A DNA stretch of 19,877 nucleotides from Phlegmacium glaucopus (lineage: Eukaryota; Basidiomycota; Agaricomycetes; Agaricales; Cortinariaceae). Shown here piece after piece: positions 1-9,105 of this stretch. The stretch covers positions 1 to 19,877 of the forward strand of contig MU130718.1 in assembly GCA_015039465.1 (NCBI GenBank). Reading direction: 5' to 3'. Position 1 is the stretch's first letter, and each line of letters begins with the position of its first letter. Under the pieces are notes generated by a model. The model saw nothing but the letters and a program-made list of their open reading frames with translations. It ran no database searches and had not been told where the DNA came from. The translations under genes were made by a program, and so were the position numbers.

Positions 1-1
1 T

Positions 2-536
2 AAACTTCGTAGTGCATCTCTATTCGGTCCTGCGATAGGTCCTTCTGGACGACTTGAATCATTGGGAGAGACATCGAAGGGCATAGTGAAGGAAGCGAGG
101 GTTTCAACCGCTAAGGAAGCTAGCAACGCCACCGAAAAAGGTTTAGTTTTATTCTTCCGCCTATAGTACTGCTTATAATCCTACGTTTAATGCAGTGTAT
201 ACCGAATCCGAGTCCATCGCTCGTGCAAAAACATTTGGTCCCGGCACAAAGAGGGTGACAACGAGTTCATCAGCAAAGTAAGTCCCTTGTTCTCTCATTA
301 TAATTGTTGATCGTCTGATAAAGGCCCTTTTTCGGCTGTGTTTTGCATATAGAAATCTCTACTACATCGAGTACCTGCAACTAAATGAGCCTATAACACC
401 TGCCGCTTTTGAAGCACACTGGAGTGGATTGACTAAGGATACAGTAAAGGTAGAATTTGGCTGGTTTTTCTGTCGGTTTACGCATATACTTACTACTTCA
501 CAGAAATACATGTTACTAAGTAAAAGTCAGAAGTAG
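2..536 (+). pseudogene. Decayed coding fragment of unknown function
   Basis: I do not recognise the product. Three coding-like blocks share a consistent frame. One, from about 2-140, encodes SLFGPAIGPSGRLESLGETS. The second, ending at 277, encodes FNAVYTESESIARAKTFGPG. The third, 353-449, encodes NLYYIEYLQLNEPITPAAF and then a HWSGLTKDTVK stretch. The second and third are joined by a clean 75-bp GTAAGT..ATAG intron (278-352). A 54-bp intron (450-503) would lead to a short last exon with a stop at 534-536. Blocks one and two cannot be joined in frame: the only GT..AG between them would be 28 bp, so a frameshift near 140 is likely. The 5' end lies outside the window. The reading is inference from frame continuity and splice signals. 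Confidence 0.4.
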
Positions 537-599
537 GACTTCCTCCGCAACAATCTTTTTTTGGTGAGGTTGCTTATGCTCACGTACCTCCAAACTGCT

Positions 600-964
600 C
601 AATAATTCCAGGACATCAACACTTGTGGACTAGGCTCGCTTTCGTGGTACTTGTTAAGGGTTAAGTCACTTTCGTCAAGCTCTCATACGTTGCTGGAGTC
701 GCGCTCGACACTCGTACTACCACTCGGTTCACAGCCACTTTCAATAACTCTCGCACTTCCTTTTCCACTGCTATCGCTTAAATTCGCTCTTGCTTAACCT
801 CACTTTCGCTTAACGTCTCGCCCTAATGTCTCCCTTGCCTCCGATGTCTGCCAAATGCTTGATGCCATCTAGAGCTTGGACTGCCGCTTGAACTTGCTCC
901 TCTGCTTAACGACTGCTCTCTTACTTTTGCCCCTCGACTCCGGCTTATTCGAAAGCAGGATCTG
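600..964. repeat. Pyrimidine-rich stretch with a degenerate GCTTAA(C) motif
   Basis: The plus strand is strongly C/T-rich. A loose motif of about 16 bp ending in GCTTAA or GCTTAAC recurs, for example CACTTTCGCTTAAC, CGCTCTTGCTTAAC, CTATCGCTTAAA and CTCCTCTGCTTAAC. The copies are spaced irregularly and are diverged. No long reading frame is present. It could be a decayed minisatellite or low-complexity coding sequence. Confidence 0.35.
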
Positions 965-1019
965 GTGAGTTTTTGGTCAATATGTGCTCCGATTTTGACT
1001 CGATGTTTTTTTTTTGCAG
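965..1019 (+). other. Isolated spliceosomal-intron-like segment
   Basis: A GTGAGT donor at 965 is followed 55 bp later by an oligo-T tract and a TTGCAG acceptor. Its size and signals match the introns elsewhere in the window. Both flanks stay open only briefly, with a stop within about 55 bp downstream. I cannot assign it to a gene. From 1020 to about 1535 I see no supportable gene. Confidence 0.3.
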
Positions 1020-1534
1020 ACTTATCGCACGCAATGCCTCGATTGGGCCTCGATTACATCTGATTAGATATGGCTACTCCTGGGTGCGTCTGGTTGCATC
1101 TCGTTATATGAGATTCCGGCTGCAGGCTAGATGGTATTGTACATTGCTAGATAGATCCGTTTGTTGTGGTTGTATGTATATCAATGTGATAATATTGCTC
1201 TCCCTACAAATGTGAGATATTGTTCGATGTAATTACATTTCAAATATAACGATTAGCCTCCATAAACGGAATGTATAACAAACTACAACTCGTGAGATAT
1301 GGTTACATCCGGTTTTACACGGTGAACTGGACTTCTCTCTGGGCCTCATGAGTCATAGTTAATGAATCTAGAAACATGCCATTATAAGATGTGGACGGCA
1401 AATGCCAAAAAAAAAGAACTCGTACATGCCGCACGACGGCCTTCACAGACAAGTATGCAATGAGACCTCGATAACCTGTACATTCCCCGAATACCAGAAA
1501 ACCAAATTATCGGCACCTGCCTCCTCTTTATGGC

Positions 1535-1935
1535 GTTGTCAAGTTCTAATAAGACCGAAAGCAGCAAGGCAATAGAAGCGCAGCCACTTCTCGAACTTGA
1601 GTGATACTCAATAGTGAGATTCAACATAAACTTTACTGCAGCCGAGCCTGGGAGGGTCAAGTACGGAAAAATCATACCGCTATGAACAGGATACATATAC
1701 ATCGGAGAAGCATTCGTGGTATTGCTTATCTTCATGAATTTCGTTTGAGTGGGAGAAATATATTATAATTAGAGGAAACACTCGAAAACAAATCTATAAG
1801 AGTCAACACTTCATCAACAACTAGGGGAATGAACATTATCGCCCCTCACATCAATCAATTATTATCAGTATTCCAATGACTAAAAAATCTTAAGAAAAAG
1901 AATTCGGACTAGAAACGAAAATCACATACCCTCCA
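1535..1935 (-). repeat. 3' flank of PMT copy A, shared with copies B and C
   Basis: This segment downstream of PMT copy A is visibly homologous to 11465-11870 (copy B) and, from about 1690 on, to 18970-19290 (copy C). Shared anchors include TTCTCGAACTTGAGTGATAC (A and B), GGTATTGCTTATCTTCA, and a block around TTATAATTAGAGGA with the nearby GAGTCAACA. Bases 1855-1879 look like a relic of the last PMT exon, whose copy C version reads WNIYNN before the stop. In copy A this exon carries an extra base that breaks the frame. The homology shows that the duplicated unit included non-coding flank, so these are DNA-level duplications and not processed retrocopies. Confidence 0.7.
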
Positions 1936-3042
1936 TTGTAGTCCCTTGTGTTCTGCGATAAGTCCGGTGATTCCGAAAACAATCCCTTTGAACCATCAGA
2001 AGGTGAAGATGACGATGGACGCCAGCACGCCGAATACTATGTTCCTTGGAAGTTCTTTGTTTTCTTTGTGTGTCGCTTTGAAGAAAATATAAAATGATCC
2101 AGGACGTGTGACAGCATCAGAACGGAGAAGTATAGCGTTGGCAGCAGAAAAGAGTCAGAATCGTTGCGAACAATAAACAAGGCAAACATACATAGTGGTG
2201 AAGATATGTTACACGTCCCATGATCAAGAAAGGCACTGATAAAGATAATGAGAATTTGACAGCGCACATTTGCACTTGAAACTCACCAAAGTGGAAGGCC
2301 CACCCATAGAATGCTATTTTCCCAACATATAGAAAAGGATCCCATTCACATTACAAAATTTCGGCAACAACCAACCATACTCCAATTCCTAGTCCACCAG
2401 ACGAGTGGCGTTCCCATTAGGTAGTACCTTGATTTGAGTGTCTCCCCAACCACACACATATTGAGGTGCCAGAAGTTGCGGAAGAAAGGTGAATTGTAGA
2501 ACTTGTGATTGCCAGCGGGTACTGTCAGCAAAAAAAGGAAGGTTGTCAGGACTATCAACAGTCAAACATGTCCTACATCGGTCATTCCGATGACTCTCCA
2601 CGTTCCAGTACGTGTGCGCATCTTTTGGATTATTCTCCCTGTCACAGCTAACCTCGATTTGCTTGAAACACCACTGCGGAAGAACAGCATTCACAGCACG
2701 CAGATAACATCCCAGAACTTCATGCTTGATCCTCAAACGAGTCGTGAGTGAGTGGATCCGATCGATGCTAGTGCCTCGATTGATATCATCCACGACTTCA
2801 ATCTTCCAACAATCATGATTATCCACCAACTGTCTCGTTTCCATAACACGAACCTTCATAGTTCAACTTTGTAACGGGCGCCAAAACAGTGTGCGAATGA
2901 AGGTTGCGTGTCGTTGGAACATGGTTCAATCTAACGACGTCACCATTCTCGAGGAACCTCATAGCGCCGTTTAGGTGGAAAGGAGGTCCAACCCAGCGAG
3001 GCAAGATAGTGAACTTGTTGTTGTCGTCCTTGTAGTGGTGGT
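1936..3042 (-). pseudogene. PMT-type protein O-mannosyltransferase pseudogene, copy A (5'-truncated)
   Basis: In the family, PMTs are ER multispanning enzymes that move mannose from dolichyl-phosphate-mannose to Ser/Thr; the Pmt2-type has three luminal MIR repeats. This copy keeps part of the MIR region (NLHSHTVLAPVTKLNYE, RIHSLTTRLRIKHEVLGCYL) and C-terminal membrane pieces such as SVLMLSHVLDHFIFSSKR. Homology to copy B stops abruptly at about 3042, in the middle of the first MIR repeat, so the catalytic N-terminal half is absent. Two internal deletions of about 100 bp each are visible against copy B: one near 2457, which loses the segment before the RMCGWGDTQIK motif, and one near 2390, which loses a membrane segment and an intron. 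Introns are retained. It is clearly non-functional. Confidence 0.85.
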
Positions 3043-3827
3043 GTCGATGATGGACTTCAGACGGGGTTGTTGGTCATAGATAGTAACCGTTATATTTCTT
3101 CATGTTCAAGGTGATAGTGCTGCCTTGTTGCTGTATGTAATAAGCTCTAGTAATCCGAAGATATTTTCCACCAAAACACCGGAGGAATCTCTGTTTCTCG
3201 TTCGATCATACCTTTAAATACTACGGACTGGATGAGGGTTTGATGAGACAATCTAGTTCGGTCCGGTGTTTCCCAAATTTGTCACGCATACCTAATTAGT
3301 CAATCTCTGCTAATTATTTGCTAATTATTGCTCTTCATGCTGCCTCGTCCTGGGCGAGATGTGTGCAGCGACAGTTATGCTATCCATGTATTCTTAATGA
3401 TAGTAGAAGACTCTCGTTAAAGCTTGCAAATACGCCTGGAAGGCGTTTTCTGCTCAGGTCTAATCGAGACTCGAGAGTCACAAAAATGAAAATTTCGACA
3501 AAAACTATGCTACGATGTACGAAAAGCATTACGGGCCTTAGCAAAATAATTGACCCAGTATTGTATTTTTTTTGATCCCGGTGTCTCCTTGTTGTGAATT
3601 ACTAAGTGAAATCGACTGAAACAATGAGATAGGGAAGTCTTGTTGCAGTCCAGCCGACAATGACAAGAGGATCTCTCTTGCTGTCAAAATAGCACCGAAC
3701 GAAGCATCTACCATCATTAGAGGTGCACTAATCATATGGAGAAATGCATTGCAATGCATGAAATATAAACTAGAACTATTATACATAGGTTACGAAGTAG
3801 CCGATCTCAAAACTAATTACCATTCAT
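3043..3827. other. No gene identified
   Basis: This lies between the truncated PMT copy A and the stop codon of the minus-strand GTPase. Small open frames are present on both strands, but none has splice signals or a recognisable motif. The part near 3828 would hold the 3' UTR of the GTPase gene. Confidence 0.5.
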
Positions 3828-6498
3828 CTACACATTCCAAGATATATCATCATTGCCTGACAAATCAATCTGTCCGATGTCTCTCTCTAATCTGAACATT
3901 TCTTCGGTGTTGATGCGGTTTCGATTCAGTAGTTCCTCGATTTTGCTGAGTGCATTATCCCGATCCAACCGATGGTAGACGGCTTGTTTTGCGACGTGTT
4001 TCCTGATTTCTTCGTGAACTTGGGCTATCACCGTTGACTCTCTGTAGGCCCGATAGGCGAGCATTATAAGGCGACGAGAAACAGGAACCCGGTATATTGA
4101 AACAAGCCAGAATACGTTTTGCATGATGAGAGTGAGGTCGACGATGTATGCCATAAGTCTTCGCAATGTGTCGTGCCTAACATAACGTTCGGTGTAATCC
4201 GTAGATATAGAAGAATGGTACACTTACGATTGCTGGTAAACGTCATAAGCCCATTTGGCGAGAACAAGACAGCCAGCGATGGGCACGACAATTGGAGCGG
4301 CTGGGCCGGCAAGGGCAGAGACGATACCAGCGATGGCACCGACCATGGCAATACCTGCGGAACTGATAATCATGAGTCGACATGCATAGCCGCAAATACT
4401 GGAAGTTGAACTCACAGGACCTTTTTCGGGTCGGCTGCATTATTCGGACTGAAATCCACCAGATTTGTCATCAAGGCTTGGAACTCCTTGCTGCGCAAAT
4501 GCTGTATTGACATTATAAAATAATCTCGCAACAACGAATAAACATACACACCATATGAGAATCATGGATGTTCCACACTACTACGATATCGATATGAATT
4601 GCAAACAAACATGCCTCCAGTGATTTTTCTGCAAAGCGTGCACTTGTTGCGAGGCCTTTCCAGTAGTCTGGAACAGTATGAAAAGAGTATTCCAGCCTTA
4701 GTACGCGCGACTCTCACTTGTTCGGCCAATGCTTAGATGCGATGGAAAAACATGAGATCGAGATAAAATGATAGTAAAACGGACCTACACAATGCACCCC
4801 TCAATTTTCACACCGGGATTCACTCGTTGAGCAATCGCGGCAACCACCGAGGGTTCTATAGACTCGGAAAACTTGGCTTCAACAAGAGATTGTGTCAAAG
4901 CCACCAAATTCGAGACCGTGTTTTCGTATCCTTTCTCAGCTAGAAGATGCATAAAATGAACCCAAGAAGAGAACACCTGATATGGCAACCCAGAACTCAC
5001 TAGACACAGCTATATTTTCAAATTTCATGCGAGCAGCTTTCTTCAAAGGCTTAACGCATTCATTTTCCACAAATGCGTCTGCTTTCTTCCTAGCATCATT
5101 GTCCGACAGTTGGGCCCTTTGCCCGCGCGAAACGAGGAGATCATACTTAGTAAAAACCGCAATAATAGGAGCTGTAACAGGGCCAATCAGCATGCACTAT
5201 TTTCAATCAACTCCGGATGACTACTTCTGGTTTTCAACTTGAAGAACTCTTCGATCCCAGGCTCAACTATCCGACCGTCGGCACGTGGTATCCCGAAACA
5301 CAACCTATTATCTCTGGCTTAGCAACTTGGCTGACTTCATTGACAGAGCGTTTACCAGATGGCATGTACCTGATCCTTGACATCAGGCATAGCGCTTCTA
5401 GTCTCTATGAAATCTTTGACGATTGAAAGATTGTCACCCTCTCCGTGTTCGAATCCCTGACTATCATGAAGGACGAAATACTCGTTATTGGTAGGAATGA
5501 TTTCGGTATTAATGTTCGCCACTCCTGCTAGGCAATGCGCCACGATCTATTTATAAAATTTATTCGAGAAAAAAAAAGAATCTAGGGGGATGGCGATCAA
5601 ACTCACTGCTTCGTTGGTAGCGAAAGCGGTGTTAATTAGGGATGACTTCCCGACTCCGGACTATTAGTGGCTCCCATCAGGAGCTGCAACGTCAACAGTC
5701 AATGAAGATCTTTTACCTTCCCTATTACCAAGACTCGAAATCTAGAACAACACTCGTCAGTATAGCATCAATTCTAGACATTGTACTTGCCGAGGACAAA
5801 TCTGAATGATCCTCTCCGTCGTTGGTTGAAGTTTCGAATCCTTACTGGTGAACGATTCGCCTTCTCGGTAAATCTGATCAGCGCCGTCCTAATTCACTAA
5901 TTTAGCATACCGATGACTCCTTTGATAATATCGAGCTGCGTACTTGAGATATAAAATGAATGGTAATATCCGCCGCATCGTATGATTGTTTCCATTCTGC
6001 ATCGAAAAAAAGAGTCAGCATCAGCCCTTTTCGAAGTCCAACTGAGGTGAAGAAATGTTCACCTTTTCTCTCTTCTCCTCCAGTGTCTTGGCTGACCAAC
6101 TCTGCGGACCCAATTTCAATATGTTGGGCCTTCCTCCACAGAGCCAATTTCCGATGAAGTTTAAGGACAATTTGATGTGAATGTGACAAGCCTCTTAAGA
6201 TGAATGATCGCATCGGATACGGGGTTCACGATTTGACAGAACCAACCACTCACAATGGGGGGTTAAATTTTGTGTTCCAAAGCTTCTGCTCGTTACTAGG
6301 CACCCATGTAATGTCCTTATGTTCGTTATTGATGAAGAGTTCAATTGAGTTGAGCGGCTTGTTAGCCGCAATTGCGATTTCTAGTTGGGAAAACATTAGG
6401 TGCAATTTGCTGAAATCGAAGTGGAAGAGTGCGCTACCAGATATCCGAGTACCTCGGAGGCTAGCCGTCGAAGAGCCAGAAGCGTTTGGAGTAGTCAT
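3828..6498 (-). CDS. Multi-exon P-loop GTPase with N-terminal C2-like domain and C-terminal hydrophobic segment
   Basis: Exons, 5' to 3' on the minus strand: 6498-6254, 6193-5944, 5888-5791, 5741-5717, 5660-5607, 5546-5356, 5304-5225, 5171-5001, 4939 to about 4791, 4667-4552, 4501-4416, 4362-4228, 4176-3828. Phases agree at all junctions except the ninth/tenth, which is unresolved. The product is about 650 residues. Residues 1-170 form a C2-like beta domain (LFHFDFSKLHLMF..VLKLHRKLALWRK), which is inference. The G domain has G1 FRVLVIGK/SGVGKSSLINT split by an intron, G3 FVLHDSQGFEHG and G4 IIAVFTKYD. The C-terminal part has AMVGAIAGIVSALAGPAAPI, a likely membrane-inserting hairpin, then a basic helical tail. 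Intron 5742-5790 uses a GC donor (GCAAGT). The architecture matches mushroom-expanded dynamin/AIG1-like GTPases of unknown role. The ATG at 6498 is the first in frame. Confidence 0.8.
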
Positions 6499-7317
6499 GA
6501 TGGATTAAAACGCGAAGGAGTTTGCAGGTGCGTACCAACAATGTTATCTGGTTACACCCTGTTTTCGCCTGAGGTTCTTTCGAGGCTTCACTCCGGTCTG
6601 AAATGGGAATGTGTCACCTGACGGCCTCGTTGTCATTTCGGGTGATGCAGATTCTTAAGAAGATGATGAATGAGGGCAACTCAATGCATATGGGCAGCTG
6701 TTCCCACACGATGGACCTAAACGCTGAAAATACACACTTAGGCGGAGTCGGAATTTGAAGTTGTGCTAGAGATGAACATAGAGACCATGAGGTTTAGAGT
6801 CCGCCTAAGTTTGCGTTACAGCCTATTGATATGAAGAATAGTTTGAGAATAGTCAGATGACCATCAATTACTTCCAAGTGAGGTATAGTGATATTTCTTA
6901 GAACAGGTTAATGGTTCAAACTTTCCCAGTGTGAGATAAGATCGATCCACCAGTAGCGGACGGCTCGTTCCAAACAGGTACAAGTTCAAAAGTAGAAATG
7001 GGATTGCAGACCTTCCTTGCTCCTTTGCTCTGATATCTTGATGGTCAGAATATTCAGTTGTTCATTTTCCCTTCAGCACTGGAGTTGGACATGAATATTT
7101 GAGCGGGCGCGAAATAAATCCATTTCTGACTGTGTGATGACAGCCTGTTACCTGAGTTACTTATGTAACTTAGTAAATCACTCACCACACATGATCTGGA
7201 TCTTAGAAACCCTGAATGTGCTGTAACGGCACGCGGTCATTGATTGAGATGGATGAATCCTCATTTCATCAAACTTACGCACCCCCGCTCTCTTCGAACC
7301 ACCGCTTGACCTTCCAG
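6499..7317. promoter_or_regulatory. Shared intergenic region between two divergent GTPase genes
   Basis: The minus-strand GTPase starts at 6498 and the plus-strand GTPase is first recognisable at 7318, so this stretch should hold both promoters and the unidentified 5' exon(s) of the plus gene. Two inverted repeats stand out: ACTTAGGCGGA at 6736-6746 with its exact complement at 6800-6810, and AGTTAC-TTAT-GTAACT near 7156-7171. I find no convincing TATA or CCAAT element. Confidence 0.4.
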
Positions 7318-8820
7318 CCCACTTCAGATATACGTTCGATGCAAAAATTGCAGGAAAAGTTTGGTCGGCTCATAAGTCAGATTCCGCTGCAAAGCAAGTT
7401 GTTCACTTTCTCAGAACTATCCTATTAGGTTCAAATCGACAACCACCTGCTGCAAGCCAGACTCAGGATGCGTTTGGACAATTTCATACTTCGACAGGTC
7501 GGATTGTTTTCCAGTAGAATATATTCATAATTCAGTTGTCTCGTAGGTCATCAATCTGAATCAACATCAACTGCCTTGCCCGATGATCCTCGATCCGAGG
7601 AAATTCGAGCGATGGCCCGTCGCTTTCGCGTTCTCGTCATAGGCCGAGCAAATGCAGGCAAGACTACCATCCTCCAAAAAGTCTGCAACACGGCGGAGCA
7701 ACCAGAGATATTCAATACCAAAGGGAAGAAGGTATGCAATCGCACTGAAAAAAGTCGATATCGAGGTAATGATGTTGATGAAATATGGATCATCAGATTA
7801 AAAAATCGATACTCAAGCCTTCTGTGAATGTATGTATGACTTCCTGTTTTGCATCGAGGATGGACTTATATTATCTCAGCGCGGGATGCACAACATCGAG
7901 AATGAGCTGATATTCAAGAGCAACCCGGGATTCGTTTTCCATGATTCCCGTGGTTTTGAGGCGGGAGCTGTCGAGGAACTTGATAAAGTGAAAGAGTTCA
8001 TAACAGAGAGATCGAAGATGCTCGACCTAAGTAAACAATTACATGTCATATGGTGAGTCATCGTCAATTTTGAGTTTCGTCCGATCCATTTCTTGCCTCT
8101 ATAGGTACTGCATCCCAATGGATGACGAAAGGCCATTCACAAGAGCAGAGCGGAGTTTCTTTGGAGAGTGCGGTACAGGGAGTGGTGAGCATTAGATTGT
8201 TGGGTGTTTGTAGAAATCATCGTCTGAAAGGAATCTTTTGCAGTTCCAGTAGTCGCGATATTCACCAAATTTGATGCTTTAGAAGATGTAGCATATGCCA
8301 GGCTGACACAGGAGGGTATCCCTCATGCCGATGCAGTCAAACAGACAGCTGATCGTGCGGTGGCTGACTTCGAAAAGGAATATTTACCTATCTTTCAGGA
8401 GCTGGACTTTCCTCCAAAAGGTCATGTATATTTGCGAGGTAATGCTAGCATTCTGTTGCCTATATTTATGGCGACAGAAGTTAATAGTCAAGTTCTAGAT
8501 ATGAACAAACCGGGAGCAGATTGTCGTCGACTGGCGGATACTGTAGCAGCGGTGCTAAACAATACTAATTTGAAGCGGTTGTTTGTATCTACACAGCGAA
8601 ACAATCTAGAGCTATGCATCAAGTATGCTGTGGAGAGGTGATGTTATTTGACTGAATTTATTCTACATGTCATGCACTCAACAAATAATTCCCTAGTGAA
8701 TTGATCCCCAAAATTTTTGAGACTGAACATCAGGAGCAACCAATCGCTCTTATACCTACTGTATTCCAGAAAGACATGGCAGTGTGGTTTCCACATTGTG
8801 TGGTGAATACTGTTCCTTAA
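7318..8820 (+). CDS. Multi-exon P-loop GTPase, soluble paralogue (5' end not resolved)
   Basis: Exons 7318-7497, 7547-7731, 7859-8052, 8105-8184, 8244-8438, 8499-8637 and 8697-8820 (TAA) join in frame with GT..AG introns of 49-127 bp, giving about 365 residues. The first exon has no usable ATG and starts at a plausible acceptor (CTTCCAG), so at least one upstream exon is missing; it begins around YTFDAKIAGKVWSAHKS. The G domain shows G1 RFRVLVIGRANAGKTTILQK, a conserved RGMHNIENEL segment, G3 GFVFHDSRGFEAG, YCIPMDDERPFTRAE and G4 VVAIFTKFDALED. The conserved LFVSTQRNNLELCIKYAVE follows. Unlike its divergent neighbour it shows no C-terminal hydrophobic hairpin. This kind of GTPase is common in Agaricomycete genomes; the cellular role is unknown. 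The 60-bp intron 8439-8498 is in frame and stop-free. Confidence 0.8.
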
Positions 8821-9105
8821 TTGTTATGAACAGAATACTAATATCAGCAACACAGAGTAGCTATTAAGAACCATTATAAAATATGATCATTAACTGTAAT
8901 CTTTGCAGTGGGTAAGCATCTAATTTATATCCCACCCATCCATGATGTTGTGTCTCAGGACACCCCCCACTGATCACAAGTTTGCTTTCTCTGGTGCCTC
9001 AACAGTCTGTAAGTCATTGATTCCTGTCCTGGAACATTCTGTCCACTCATCATGAGTTTGCATTCTCTGGTGCCTCAACAGTCAACTTGTCTTAGTTAGT
9101 GAATG
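8821..9105. repeat. Gene 3' flank with a short direct repeat leading into the minisatellite
   Basis: After the GTPase stop there is A/T-rich non-coding DNA. From about 8972 a segment of about 38 bp built on TCTCTGGTGCCTCAACAGTC occurs twice, about 72 bp apart (near 8983 and 9064). The second copy runs directly into the first 76-bp unit. The period is close to 76 bp and both hold CCTGTCCT or a similar word, so this may be a worn-out edge of the array. Confidence 0.45.

Noticed and set aside
15..60. Short match (TGCGATAGGTCC) to the PMT copies near 30
   Set aside because: Only 12 bases agree and the surrounding sequence does not align, so I treat it as chance.
1382..1735. 117-codon minus-strand frame
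   Set aside because: It lies in the PMT 3' flank; the homologous flank in copy B does not keep the frame.
2509..2751. 80-codon plus-strand frame inside PMT copy A
   Set aside because: Antisense to the MIR-coding exon; no independent support.
7216..7428. 70-codon plus frame beginning near 7216 as the first GTPase exon
   Set aside because: It is out of frame with the supported exon 7318-7497, which continues through 7430 and fits the downstream GTPase.
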